This document shows positions 18,583 through 27,105 of a DNA stretch of 64,000 bases, piece by piece. Each line of letters begins with the position of its first letter. The stretch's first letter is position 1. Under the pieces are notes generated by a model. That model did no database searches and was not told the DNA's origin. It saw only the letters and a list, made by a program, of their open reading frames with translations. Source of the DNA: Trichocoleus sp. (GTDB lineage: Bacteria > Cyanobacteriota > Cyanobacteriia > Elainellales > Elainellaceae); NCBI GenBank assembly GCA_036702865.1, contig DATNQD010000087.1:310001-374000 (forward strand). The letters run 5' to 3'. The translations under genes and the position numbers were made by a program.

Positions 18583-19437
18583 CTATCTATTGGTATCAGT
18601 ATCGGTTGTGCCGTTTCCTGGAGCCGTAAAGGTCAATTCTCTGACGATACCGGGAGCACCCATGATTTTGGCATCACTGCCATTGAAGGAAGTTGAAACA
18701 GCCCCCGCATTACCCGCTACGATCGTCAGTTCTTGCTTTGCTGTCCAGGTGCGCTGTGTTCCTTTGGGGAGGGTTCCTTCATAGTCTAAGTTGCCGTCCA
18801 CTGTGACCTGGAGCCAAGCCGCATCGCTCAAGCTTGTGGCAACTGTAATGGGGGCAGCGCCAGCAGCAGGCTTAGGAGAGACAGCAGCAGTTCTTACAGG
18901 GGCGGAAGCAGGGTTGGGAGAAGCAACAGGAGCCGCGCTAGTCGTTGGAGCCGTTGGGGCTGGTTTAACAGTCGATGGGGTGGAACGCTGAGGTTGAGCA
19001 AAGAAGCGAGATAGCCCATAAACTAGTGCACCTACCAACAGCACAGCAACACCGCCATAAAGCAGGGGCGATCGATGGTGATCGGAGAGCCGGGGAAATT
19101 CAAATGAGTCTCGCTGAAGCGCGTTAGGGGAGGGATCAAAGCCATCATCTTGTCTTGGCTCTGGGATCATCATTTGCCGCTGAACTGGAAAACTTTGAGA
19201 GAGTTCGCTGCCATCTAGCCCCAGTGCTTCACCGTAACGACGAATAAACCCTTGCACAAAGACAGGTTCTGGAAGGATATCTTCATGTCCAGATTCCAGC
19301 GCACGCAGAATTCGTAGGGGAATATAGGTTTTAGCAGCAATCTCTTCAAGCGATCGGGCTTGATCCAGCCGAATCTGTTGCAGATATTCCCCAATCGCTT
19401 GCAACTGTTCACTCTGCGCTGTGTCTAAATTACCCAC
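18583..19437 (-). CDS. RodZ-like protein: HTH domain, membrane anchor, DUF4115
   Basis: 284 residues. Residues about 10-75 form a RodZ-type helix-turn-helix (IGEYLQQIRLDQARSLEEIAAKTYIPLRILRALE, split here: recognition part AAKTYIPLRILRALE). A single transmembrane helix lies near 127-148, followed by a Pro/Ala/Thr-rich linker. A C-terminal DUF4115 domain starts at WLQVTVDGNLDYEG. The expected topology is a cytoplasmic HTH, one membrane pass and a periplasmic beta domain. RodZ links MreB filaments to cell-wall synthesis in rods, and the nearby murE is consistent with an envelope role. It is divergent from the response regulator gene. Confidence 0.82.
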   Translation of the reverse strand: MGNLDTAQSEQLQAIGEYLQQIRLDQARSLEEIAAKTYIPLRILRALESGHEDILPEPVFVQGFIRRYGEALGLDGSELSQSFPVQRQMMIPEPRQDDGFDPSPNALQRDSFEFPRLSDHHRSPLLYGGVAVLLVGALVYGLSRFFAQPQRSTPSTVKPAPTAPTTSAAPVASPNPASAPVRTAAVSPKPAAGAAPITVATSLSDAAWLQVTVDGNLDYEGTLPKGTQRTWTAKQELTIVAGNAGAVSTSFNGSDAKIMGAPGIVRELTFTAPGNGTTDTDTNR

Positions 19438-19930
19438 GCTTTTGATCCCCTGATCGACCTACAAAACTTAACACGGTTAATACCTTAATCCGTTCGCTGA
19501 CGTCTTTTCAAGCTGGAATCGAAACAAAGGCTGTACTTTTACTTAGATCGTTTTACAGATCAATAGAACAATAGCGGTTGACACTGCCTCAACTAATTAT
19601 TAAATTATTGTTAAGTCACCTGAATTGGGAGCATCAAAGCGCTTCCTGACCGCCAATTGAATAACCTGAAACATAGGCACTATTTAGATTTAAGGATATT
19701 ATCCTGATCGTTCTTCAACTTAATTACAGAATTATTTCCTAATTGAAAGCGGTAGAATTGTAACACAGATTACAAAATAGATTCGACTCACTCATTCCTC
19801 AGTAAAAAGATTGCTACTGCGAAAGAGCTGACTTAGTTGAATCTTGAGTATCTGTTTTCCTCAACAACATTCTCTGCTCAGGTAATGCCTCTCGTTAAAT
19901 TTTCAGGTATGTCCTAATGTGGAGTCTCCA
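19438..19930. promoter_or_regulatory. Divergent promoter region with NtcA/CRP-like palindrome
   Basis: 493 bases between the rodZ-like gene (minus) and the response regulator (plus). At 19578-19583 TTGACA is followed after 17 bases by TAAATT (19601-19606), a plausible plus-strand -35/-10 pair. At 19758-19775 lies a perfect TTGTAA-N6-TTACAA palindrome containing GTA-N8-TAC (19760-19773), the consensus of the cyanobacterial nitrogen regulator NtcA; CRP-type factors bind related sites. No good TAN3T box sits 22 bases downstream on either strand, so class II activation is not supported, and repression or a CRP-like regulator is possible. No gene is seen here. Confidence 0.5.
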
Positions 19931-20371
19931 ATGACGATTCAGGATATTACATTCTTCGCCAAACGAGAAATTGCCCAGGCAATTCACCAACCATTGGTCT
20001 TGGCAATTGACGATGACGAAGACAATCTGCTCCTGATGAAATATGCTCTGGAGGCATTTCATTGCGTTTTTCTGGGCAGAACAACAGGTCTAGGTGCTCT
20101 ATCGCTAGTACAGGCTTGTCAACCGAATCTGATCCTGCTGGACATTGTGCTGCCTGAGTTCAGCGGCGTTGATCTGCTCCATCAGCTCAAGCAGAACAAG
20201 CAAACTCGGCAAATTCCTACCGTTGCAGTCACGGCTCTTGCGAGAAGCCAGGATCGAAAGGCATTTTTAGCTGAAGGATTTGATGATTACCTCAGTAAGC
20301 CCTTTTCCATCGACGACTTAGAAGCTTTAGTCCAGACTTACTGTCATTGCTCTACTCATGCTCGGCATTAA
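19931..20371 (+). CDS. Single-domain response regulator
   Basis: 146 residues from the ATG at 19931, which is preceded by GGAG with 6-base spacing; an upstream in-frame GTG at 19919 is less likely. The receiver domain spans about residues 23-140. The acidic pocket is AIDDDEDN, the phospho-acceptor Asp lies in LILLDIVLPEFSG, a conserved Thr/Ala follows in VAVTALA, and Lys in LSKPFSIDDL. No output domain is present, so it may act through protein contacts or phosphorelay. It overlaps the DUF2294 gene tail-to-tail by 20 bases. No cognate kinase is adjacent. Confidence 0.92.
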   Translation: MTIQDITFFAKREIAQAIHQPLVLAIDDDEDNLLLMKYALEAFHCVFLGRTTGLGALSLVQACQPNLILLDIVLPEFSGVDLLHQLKQNKQTRQIPTVAVTALARSQDRKAFLAEGFDDYLSKPFSIDDLEALVQTYCHCSTHARH

Positions 20372-20777
20372 GCTCGGCATTCAAAGAGTGACCCCGTCGA
20401 ATGACAGTAGGAGTGCGAGTGCGAGGTGCTGTTTCTAAAATCACGATCGCCCCTGTCCTGCCAGTCTCCAATGTTGCATTGCTGAGCAGGTCAAGCACCT
20501 TTACCCCTAATATGTCTTCAATGAGTTCTTTCAAGCGCGGTTGAAGCGATTTATTCAGGTCATTCCGTAGCTGTTCGGCAAGTGTTTTTTTGCCTTCTCC
20601 CAGCAAAAGCTGTTCAGGTTGGGTAATTGAATCTTCAATAATGATTGCCAGCTTTTCATCAAACAGTTGACAGGTCACTCGACTCGGTTGATGCCCAAGA
20701 TGACTGCGGTACAGTGCTTGAATCCGTTGGGACAAGGTTCTCTCAATCTGCCCCCGAGTTGGAGTTGTCATCTCCAT
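20352..20777 (-). CDS. DUF2294 domain protein
   Basis: 141 residues covering one DUF2294 domain: an N-terminal helix (RGQIERTLSQRIQALYRSHLG), a central strand pair (CQLFDEKLAIIIEDSIT), and a helical segment ending DILGVKVLDLLSN. The biochemical function of this family is not known to me. The gene is convergent with, and overlaps, the response regulator gene by 20 bases, so antisense effects between the messages are possible. Confidence 0.75.
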   Translation of the reverse strand: MEMTTPTRGQIERTLSQRIQALYRSHLGHQPSRVTCQLFDEKLAIIIEDSITQPEQLLLGEGKKTLAEQLRNDLNKSLQPRLKELIEDILGVKVLDLLSNATLETGRTGAIVILETAPRTRTPTVIRRGHSLNAELNAEHE

Positions 20778-21042
20778 GAAATTTCCTACCAGTAAATATG
20801 ATTGCCGTCTATCAAAATAAATATGAAATAGATAAAGGCATGAGCAGTAGAGGGAGTCATCTTTCGCTTAAAAAATGAACAGTACAGCTCAATCTTGAAT
20901 TAATATTCTGAATTAATTGCCGGGGCAGTTTAAATATAACGATTGGCTGACGCTGTTCAGAGCAGCCTATAGAGGGATCTTGCAAAAAAGCGACTCTGCC
21001 CTAAGAAATAGTTTGAAACCTGTCGGATCCAATACAGCGAAT

Positions 21043-21681
21043 TCAGGTTCCAGGACGGTTTTGCAGCGCTTCGCCCATGTAAGCTCGATCGCCCAGAATC
21101 TCCAACATTGGACCATGAACATCAAACTTAACCACACTCACTGACCCTGCCAATGCATTGATCCGATCTCGGTAGCGTCCGATATCAATGCCCAGCAAAC
21201 TACAAAGAATGATGCGGATTGTGGCTTTGTGTGACACGACCAGCACATTACCGTCAGCATGATTTGCCTCAATTTCAGCAATTACCAGAGCAGCACGGCT
21301 GGAAATTTGTACCGCAGTTTCGCCCCCGGTCGGGGGGTTCCAGGCAGGCTCAGTTAGCCATCGTATATAGGCTTCGCCAAAGTTGGCTTTGACATAATCT
21401 ACCGTTTGACCTTCCCATTCGCCATAGCGAATTTCTTTTAGCCCATCGCGCAACTGCATTTCTATACCGAGCGCCTCACAGAGCGGTTTTGCTGTAGCGA
21501 TCGTGCGCTTCATTGGGCTAGCATAAACCGCAGCCCACGGGGTGGAGCGATAGGTATCTGCAAAGGCTTGTGCCATCAGCATCCCTTCGGGCGTCAGGTC
21601 AGGGTCAATATGACCGCAATAGCCCCCCGTTTGGCTATAAGGAGTTTCCCCATGGCGAAGAAAATAGAGTTTTAGGCTCAT
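21043..21681 (-). CDS. Histidine phosphatase / phosphoglycerate mutase-family protein
   Basis: 212 residues. The catalytic motif LRHGE lies at residues 8-12 (His10 accepts phosphate), followed by DLTPEGMLMAQAFADT, an acidic ELRYGEW-like segment, EIRYGEWEGQ, near residue 84, and the second catalytic histidine in VVSHKATIR near 150. The family includes phosphatases of sugar phosphates and true mutases, and sequence alone does not decide. It is a single-gene unit between DUF2294 and a small hypothetical gene. Confidence 0.88.
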   Translation of the reverse strand: MSLKLYFLRHGETPYSQTGGYCGHIDPDLTPEGMLMAQAFADTYRSTPWAAVYASPMKRTIATAKPLCEALGIEMQLRDGLKEIRYGEWEGQTVDYVKANFGEAYIRWLTEPAWNPPTGGETAVQISSRAALVIAEIEANHADGNVLVVSHKATIRIILCSLLGIDIGRYRDRINALAGSVSVVKFDVHGPMLEILGDRAYMGEALQNRPGT

Positions 21682-21735
21682 TGCTGCTTTATCACTTGCA
21701 TCGCATTAAATCGCATTAGAATCCATTGCATTAAA

Positions 21736-22080
21736 CTATTCACCCTCTTCTCGCCGCCGGATGCGGTAAATCTCGTTGTTCACTCCCAGCGAAGTCATGA
21801 CAGAACGAGCATGGAGAACGCGATCGGCAACCGAGAGAGAATCACTGAGAACGCCATAAAGCGTTAATTCTGCATCAACAGATTTGAGTTCTGTCATTAA
21901 GGCTTCTTCTTGAGCCTCTGTTGCAACCTCTAACTGGTTGACAATATTACTGCGGCGAATTTTATATTCTGAATAGCAATTTTTGAAATATTCGTGAAGC
22001 TGCCTCACCATCGAAGCAACAGACTGTTCACTCTCTAAAAAATCAGTGTTATCAGTGAACGTTGTATTATTCGTTGTCAT
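21736..22080 (-). CDS. Small helical protein, unknown function
   Basis: 114 residues, no signal or membrane segment. The middle (about 22-95) is strongly helical and charged, with heptad-like hydrophobic spacing suggestive of a coiled-coil hairpin; the first 20 residues are Thr/Asn/Asp-rich and likely disordered. No recognised family. It lies 54 bases upstream of the phosphatase gene on the same strand, so joint expression is possible. Confidence 0.55.
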   Translation of the reverse strand: MTTNNTTFTDNTDFLESEQSVASMVRQLHEYFKNCYSEYKIRRSNIVNQLEVATEAQEEALMTELKSVDAELTLYGVLSDSLSVADRVLHARSVMTSLGVNNEIYRIRRREEGE

Positions 22081-22229
22081 ATCGCTACATTTATGGAAAT
22101 TTTTTCTTAAACATATCTCAAACCGGAAAACGGGGATTGTGCATCAGGGCTGATCTCTAGCAACAGACTAATCATCAGCGATCGCTTGCTGTCGATCTTG
22201 CCGCTCCGCGTCCCCGCATCCCTGCTGCT

Positions 22230-23408
22230 CTAGCTTACTTTTGCCAGTTGCAGCACTGCCCCCAGACCTGCACCCATTTCCTCAGCCGTGATCTTGCCGT
22301 CTTTGTTCATGTCCAGCGCATCGAAAACGGCATCTGTGCCCAGCCACTCTTCCCGGGTAATAAAACCATCACCATCCATGTCATAGAGATGAAAGATATC
22401 CTCGGTCATGTGGGTCAGGCTATCATTGCTGTCGAGACGAGCGAGGCGGGCTGCCAGAAGTTGCTCCAGGGTTTCGAGTGCTTTGGTAAAGCCTTTGATC
22501 CCTTCGTCAAGCTTTTCAAATGCCATTCGATCTTCAGCATGCATCCGATCGAACGTGTCTTTGTCGATTGAAATTTTGTCGATCGAGGCATCAGGCGCCT
22601 TTGCCGGATCGAGCTTGCGAGGTAGGTCAGCTTCAGTGGAATGCAGTTCTGCCAATAGTGCCGGAGAAATGGTCAGCAGGTCACAGCCTGCCAGTTCTGT
22701 AATCTCGCCAATATTGCGGAAGCTGGCACCCATGACCTCAGTTTTGTAGCCAAATTTTTTGTAGTAGGTGTAAACCTGAGATACAGACTGGACGCCCGGA
22801 TCTTCGGTGGCAGCGTAGGTGCGTCCAGTTTCTTTTTTGTACCAGTCCAGAATTCGCCCAACAAACGGAGAGATCAGCGTTACCCCTGCTTCGGCACAAG
22901 CGATCGCCTGATGTAGCCCAAACAATAGGGTTAAGTTGCAGTGAATTCCTTCTTTTTCCAGCACTTCTGCTGCTTTAATGCCTTCCCAGGTAGAGGCGAT
23001 TTTGATCAGCACTCGATCGGGAGAGATGCCTGCTTTCCCATATTGGGCAATGATTTCGCGTCCTTTGGCAATGGTTGCTTCAGTGTCATAAGACAAACGA
23101 GCATCGACTTCGGTTGAAACGCGACCAGGAATAATTTGCAGAATTTTTAGCCCAAATGCAACTGCCAGTCGATCGAATGCCAGCGTCACGACTTCTTGCG
23201 CCGTTGCACCCTCGCCCAGTTCAGCCTTCGCTTGTTTCAGGGTTTCATCAACAACTTCCTGATATTCCGGCATCTGCGCCGCTGCGGTAATCAGAGAAGG
23301 GTTAGTGGTTGCATCGCGAGGGGTAAATTTCTCGATCGCTTGGATATCGCCCGTATCAGCGACAACGATCGTCATTTCCCGTAATTGTTCCAGCAAACTT
23401 TTAGCCAT
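22230..23408 (-). CDS. tal: Transaldolase with C-terminal EF-hand pair
   Basis: 392 residues. Residues 1-320 are a TalB-type transaldolase, moving a dihydroxyacetone unit between sugar phosphates in the pentose phosphate pathway. DATTNPSL is near residue 30, the Schiff-base lysine lies in [12 protein letters not shown] near 138, and [11 protein letters not shown] follows. Residues about 340-385 contain two canonical EF-hand loops, [12 protein letters not shown] and [12 protein letters not shown], each with Asp at positions 1, 3 and 5 and Glu at 12, so Ca2+ binding is likely. Calcium control of flux or of assembly is inference. The fusion is, as I recall, present in other cyanobacteria. It is a single-gene unit. 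Confidence 0.94.
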   Translation of the reverse strand: MAKSLLEQLREMTIVVADTGDIQAIEKFTPRDATTNPSLITAAAQMPEYQEVVDETLKQAKAELGEGATAQEVVTLAFDRLAVAFGLKILQIIPGRVSTEVDARLSYDTEATIAKGREIIAQYGKAGISPDRVLIKIASTWEGIKAAEVLEKEGIHCNLTLLFGLHQAIACAEAGVTLISPFVGRILDWYKKETGRTYAATEDPGVQSVSQVYTYYKKFGYKTEVMGASFRNIGEITELAGCDLLTISPALLAELHSTEADLPRKLDPAKAPDASIDKISIDKDTFDRMHAEDRMAFEKLDEGIKGFTKALETLEQLLAARLARLDSNDSLTHMTEDIFHLYDMDGDGFITREEWLGTDAVFDALDMNKDGKITAEEMGAGLGAVLQLAKVS

Positions 23409-23672
23409 TACTTTGTCCTTACCGTGAGGGGTTTTAAAGTCTGAGCGGGGTTCTTCTTCCTAGGATGCTTTTTAATCAACAAAGTTGTTTTCTATCTCAG
23501 GTTGCGATCAGGTGAAGCGCCGCAATTCCATCAACCTTCGCCGCCATCATAGCGTTGCTCTTTGTCTCTCAGAGGATTTTTTCCAAAGATTTCCGGATTG
23601 GCGATCGGCTAGGCTGTGGCTACCGGGGCAGGAACTCCTAAACTGGAGACATTTGCTTTGCCGTTGTCACCC

Positions 23673-24884
23673 ATGCCACAACGATCGCGCCCTTTTTACC
23701 CACCCAAGCTCAACCGTCCTTTTGTTTGGAGTCTCCAAAAGATTGCACCCTGGCTGGTTCGTTGGCAGTCGCAGGTAGAATTGCTGATTAGCTCTGATCC
23801 AACGGTGCCGCTGGAAATGCTGAAGTCACAATCCTGCCTTTTGGTTTGCAACCACCCTAGCTTTCACGATCCCAAGGCATTGTTTCTTCTGTCATCCAGG
23901 TTAGAAGAACCTTTTTACTATCTAACTGCCTATGAGCAGTTTAAGGGGCTGCAGGGCTGGTTTTATCAGCGGCTCGGAGCTTATTCAATCCGACGGGGAT
24001 TAGCCGATCGAGACAGCATTTCCCAAACGCTAGAACTCCTGCAACAGCCTGCCTGTAAACTTGTCATTTTTCCCGAAGGCGGCTGTTCTTTTCAAAATGA
24101 TACTGTGATGCCGTTCCGCTCTGGAGCAATTCAGATGGCACTTCAGGCAATGGTGCGTCAGGTAAAGCAGGGTCATGCTGTTCCTGACCTTTATGTCATT
24201 CCCGTTAGCCTCAAATATCGCTATACCGGTAGAATGACCCCCGTGATCAGACGGACTCTGAAGCGGTTGGAAGAGAAGCTTGGATTACCTGCCAAAGGCG
24301 ACTTATATCAGCGGTTGCGACTGGTGGCTGAGGCAGTGCTGATCCACTGTGAGCAAGAAACCAAACTAGAGCCTGCCCAAGGCCAGAACTGGAACCAGCG
24401 TATTCTCAACTTAAAAGCGGAAATTCTCGATCGCTGTGAAGCACGCTTAAGCCTGACCCCAACCACAGGAGAACCGAACCGGGAGCGCGTCTACCGAATT
24501 TTGAATGCGCTCAATACGAAGCCAAATATCGCCCTGGACAATGGCATTGATACCTGGGATGTCATGTTTCGAGCCGTGATGCGTGTCTTAAACTTTGATG
24601 CAATTTATGATGGCTACGTTGCCGCCAAGCCGACCCCTGAACGCTTTCTGGATACGTTAATCCGTCTGGAACGCGAGGTCTTTCAAATTGACCAGCCTCC
24701 TGCGAAGGGACACCGACAGGCATTTTTGCGAGTTGGCGCCCCTGTGAACCTGAAAGACTACTTTGCAGCCTATAAAACCGATCGCACAACCACCGTCAGC
24801 GAACTCACGCAACAGATTCAGCAGACCGTGCAGAACAACCTGGATACTCTAGCAGAAGCTACCGCAAGAGGTATTTCATGGTGA
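23673..24884 (+). CDS. PlsC-type 1-acyl-glycerol-3-phosphate acyltransferase family protein
   Basis: 403 residues from the ATG at 23673; a GTG at 23616 would add 19 residues and neither start has a strong ribosome site. The acyltransferase signature NHPSFHD (NHx4D) lies near residue 70, and the second motif FPEGGCSFQND near 150. Catalysis uses the His/Asp pair to move an acyl chain onto a lysolipid at the membrane. The C-terminal 200 residues are an extra helical region not found in minimal PlsC enzymes. The acyl acceptor is unknown. The gene ends inside the convergent DUF2141 gene (26-base overlap). Confidence 0.85.
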   Translation: MPQRSRPFYPPKLNRPFVWSLQKIAPWLVRWQSQVELLISSDPTVPLEMLKSQSCLLVCNHPSFHDPKALFLLSSRLEEPFYYLTAYEQFKGLQGWFYQRLGAYSIRRGLADRDSISQTLELLQQPACKLVIFPEGGCSFQNDTVMPFRSGAIQMALQAMVRQVKQGHAVPDLYVIPVSLKYRYTGRMTPVIRRTLKRLEEKLGLPAKGDLYQRLRLVAEAVLIHCEQETKLEPAQGQNWNQRILNLKAEILDRCEARLSLTPTTGEPNRERVYRILNALNTKPNIALDNGIDTWDVMFRAVMRVLNFDAIYDGYVAAKPTPERFLDTLIRLEREVFQIDQPPAKGHRQAFLRVGAPVNLKDYFAAYKTDRTTTVSELTQQIQQTVQNNLDTLAEATARGISW

Positions 24885-25281
24885 TAGAGATAAAATTATG
24901 GTCTGGCGTGAGGTCAAAGGCAGCTTTTTGGAAAGCAGGCACCCCTCGCCAAATTTGAGGATTGCCTGAAAACCCAATTCCTTCTTTGGGAATGCCAAGC
25001 GCATTGCAGTTGAGCTGACCATCCATATTTTCGTCGTGGTGAACGGTGATGGCATATCGACCACAGGGCAAAGCAGGCAGTTCAATTTCAAAGGGAATTG
25101 CATCGATTGGAAAGCTGCCCGATCGAATTGCCTGATTCGGATCGCTCGGAAAGCCATTGGCGCTGGCAAATAGAGCAACGTTCACAACACCTTTGCGGTT
25201 ATGAAGCCCAGTCAACTCAACAATTAAACTCTGGCGCGTCCGGGCAGAAGAGGCTTGACTCAAGACTTGGGAACGTTCCAC
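24859..25281 (-). CDS. DUF2141 domain protein
   Basis: 140 residues covering one DUF2141 domain: strand-rich, with LIVELTGLHNRKGVVNVALFAS, the conserved ALPCGRYAITVHHDENMDG and GIPKEGIGFSGNP. The HHDEN(M)DG stretch looks metal-binding. Family members are usually exported, but here the N-terminus shows no clear signal peptide. Function is unknown. It is convergent with and overlaps the acyltransferase gene by 26 bases. Confidence 0.8.
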   Translation of the reverse strand: MERSQVLSQASSARTRQSLIVELTGLHNRKGVVNVALFASANGFPSDPNQAIRSGSFPIDAIPFEIELPALPCGRYAITVHHDENMDGQLNCNALGIPKEGIGFSGNPQIWRGVPAFQKAAFDLTPDHNFISITMKYLLR

Positions 25282-25411
25282 AGCAATTTCTCAGTAAAGG
25301 TACGCAAAAGAGACACAGCAACCGTAATAATTTTCTTAAAATCGCATGGAGTTTGTACGATCGCAATCCCTTCGATCCGAAATTTTACAGAGAGGACGGG
25401 AACGCAGGTTT

Positions 25412-26767
25412 TTATGCCTTAACAGGGGATTTAGAGTGCTCAGGGACGTGGTATTCTCCAGCCGTATCAATATCGACTTCCATCAGGGTTGCCTCCCCGG
25501 TGATCAGTCTGGCACCACGACTGCGCGTGAAATAGTTCCAGCCCCACTGGATCATCACGATCAGCTTATTGTCAAACTCAATCAGGTAATAAATATGGGC
25601 AACTACCCAGACAATCCAGGCAAAGAAGCCTGAAAACTTGATGAAGCCTAAGTCAACCACCGCTTCGTTTTGCCCAATCACTGCCAGACTACCAAAATCA
25701 GAATAGCTAAAGGCAGGTAAGGTTTGTCCTTGAAGTTGTTGGGGGATCAGCCGCGCCACATACTGACCCTGCTGCATGGCCACAGGCGCAACTCCGGGTA
25801 AGGGTTTGCCCTCTTGATGGGCGTAATGCGCTAAGTCCCCGATGACGAGAATATTTGGATGTCCGGGAATGCTCAGATCAGATTCGACAATGACTCGACC
25901 CGATCGATCGAGCGATGCCCCGGCTCGCTGTTGTAGCACCTCACCCATTGCCGATGCCTTCACTCCCGCTGCCCATAAAACGGTTCGCGCTGGGATTTGT
26001 TCGATCGTCTCTCCTTGCTTTGCCGTCACAACATCATTTTCGATATTGGTAACAAGGGTTTTCGTCCGCACCGTTACACCAAGCTTTTCTAGCGATAGAG
26101 CAGCTTTCTCAGAAAGTTCAGGTGAGTAGGGCGGCAGAATTCGATCCATGCCTTCAAGCAGCAGAATTTCGGCATCCTTTGTGTTGATGTTGCGGAAATC
26201 TTTGATCAAACTGTGGTGCGCCAGTTCAGCGATCGCCCCTGCCAGTTCCACCCCAGTTGGACCCCCTCCAACGATCACAAAATTCATCCAGGCACGCCGT
26301 TTTTCGGGATCAGTCTCTTTCTCAGCGGCTTCAAATGCCATAAAAATGCGGCGGCGAATTTCCAAGGCATCTTCTACGGTTTTCAGTCCGGGTGCAGTCG
26401 ATCGCCACTGATCATTGCCGAAATAGTGATGGCTGACGCCAGTTGCCACAATCAGCGTATCGTAAGGCTGCTCCAACCCTGGCATGATCACGACTTGGCG
26501 ATCGGGATCAATGTCGATCACTTCTTCCATCAACACATGCGTATTTTTGTTGCGGCTGAGGATGCCCCGTAAAGGCGAAGAAATATCTGCTGGAGAAAGG
26601 GTTCCGGTTGCTACTTGATAGAGCAACGGCTGAAACAAATGAAAGTTCCGCTTATCAATCAGCGTGACTTGAACAGGCGCATCGCCTAACTCTTTCGCTG
26701 CATATAATCCACCAAAGCCACCCCCAATAATGACTACCTGATGAACAGGCTCGGTGCGATCGATCAT
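25412..26767 (-). CDS. Type II NAD(P)H:quinone oxidoreductase (NDH-2)
   Basis: 451 residues, a two-Rossmann flavoprotein. The FAD-binding motif VVIIGGGFGGLYAAKEL is at the N-terminus, and the NAD-binding motif VIVGGGPTGVELAGAI starts near residue 163. GDLAHYAHQEGKPLPGVAP near 300 closes the FAD site, and the amphipathic C-terminus containing WIVWVVAHIYYLIEF is the expected membrane/quinone contact. NDH-2 moves electrons from NAD(P)H to plastoquinone without pumping protons and, in cyanobacteria, has been linked to redox sensing. It appears to be a single-gene unit. Confidence 0.92.
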   Translation of the reverse strand: MIDRTEPVHQVVIIGGGFGGLYAAKELGDAPVQVTLIDKRNFHLFQPLLYQVATGTLSPADISSPLRGILSRNKNTHVLMEEVIDIDPDRQVVIMPGLEQPYDTLIVATGVSHHYFGNDQWRSTAPGLKTVEDALEIRRRIFMAFEAAEKETDPEKRRAWMNFVIVGGGPTGVELAGAIAELAHHSLIKDFRNINTKDAEILLLEGMDRILPPYSPELSEKAALSLEKLGVTVRTKTLVTNIENDVVTAKQGETIEQIPARTVLWAAGVKASAMGEVLQQRAGASLDRSGRVIVESDLSIPGHPNILVIGDLAHYAHQEGKPLPGVAPVAMQQGQYVARLIPQQLQGQTLPAFSYSDFGSLAVIGQNEAVVDLGFIKFSGFFAWIVWVVAHIYYLIEFDNKLIVMIQWGWNYFTRSRGARLITGEATLMEVDIDTAGEYHVPEHSKSPVKA

Positions 26768-27105
26768 GGCAACTAAGCTCCTTATGTCATTGAAATCTGG
26801 GCTTGGGTAATCACGAGGCGGGAATTTTGGCTCAATTTATCTTTCTGTAGCGGCATTTCATCCAGAAGCATCCTGTCTTCAGGGATCTTGCTTCCCATAC
26901 TCCCCACCCTCTATTAGAGCAAGCTTTGAAAAAACTCGCCCCTGCACTAATTACTCATCAACATTCCCGTAACTCACCAATACTCCCGTTACTCACCAAT
27001 ATTCCTGGCGACCTCTGCCCTTGGGTGCAGCTTAACTCAACTTAACAAAAACTTGGGTAGCAGGTGCTACGAGTCATCAAGATTTGCAGAGACTTTAAGG
27101 TAGGT
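26768..27105. other. Intergenic region with degenerate short tandem repeat
   Basis: 338 bases between the C-DES stop and the NDH-2 start, both on minus. At about 26950-27005 three imperfect copies of a 19-20 base unit occur (core ACTCACCAATA followed by TTCCCGTT-like spacer). The rest holds no supported gene; the end near 26770 must contain the NDH-2 promoter. Confidence 0.45.
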
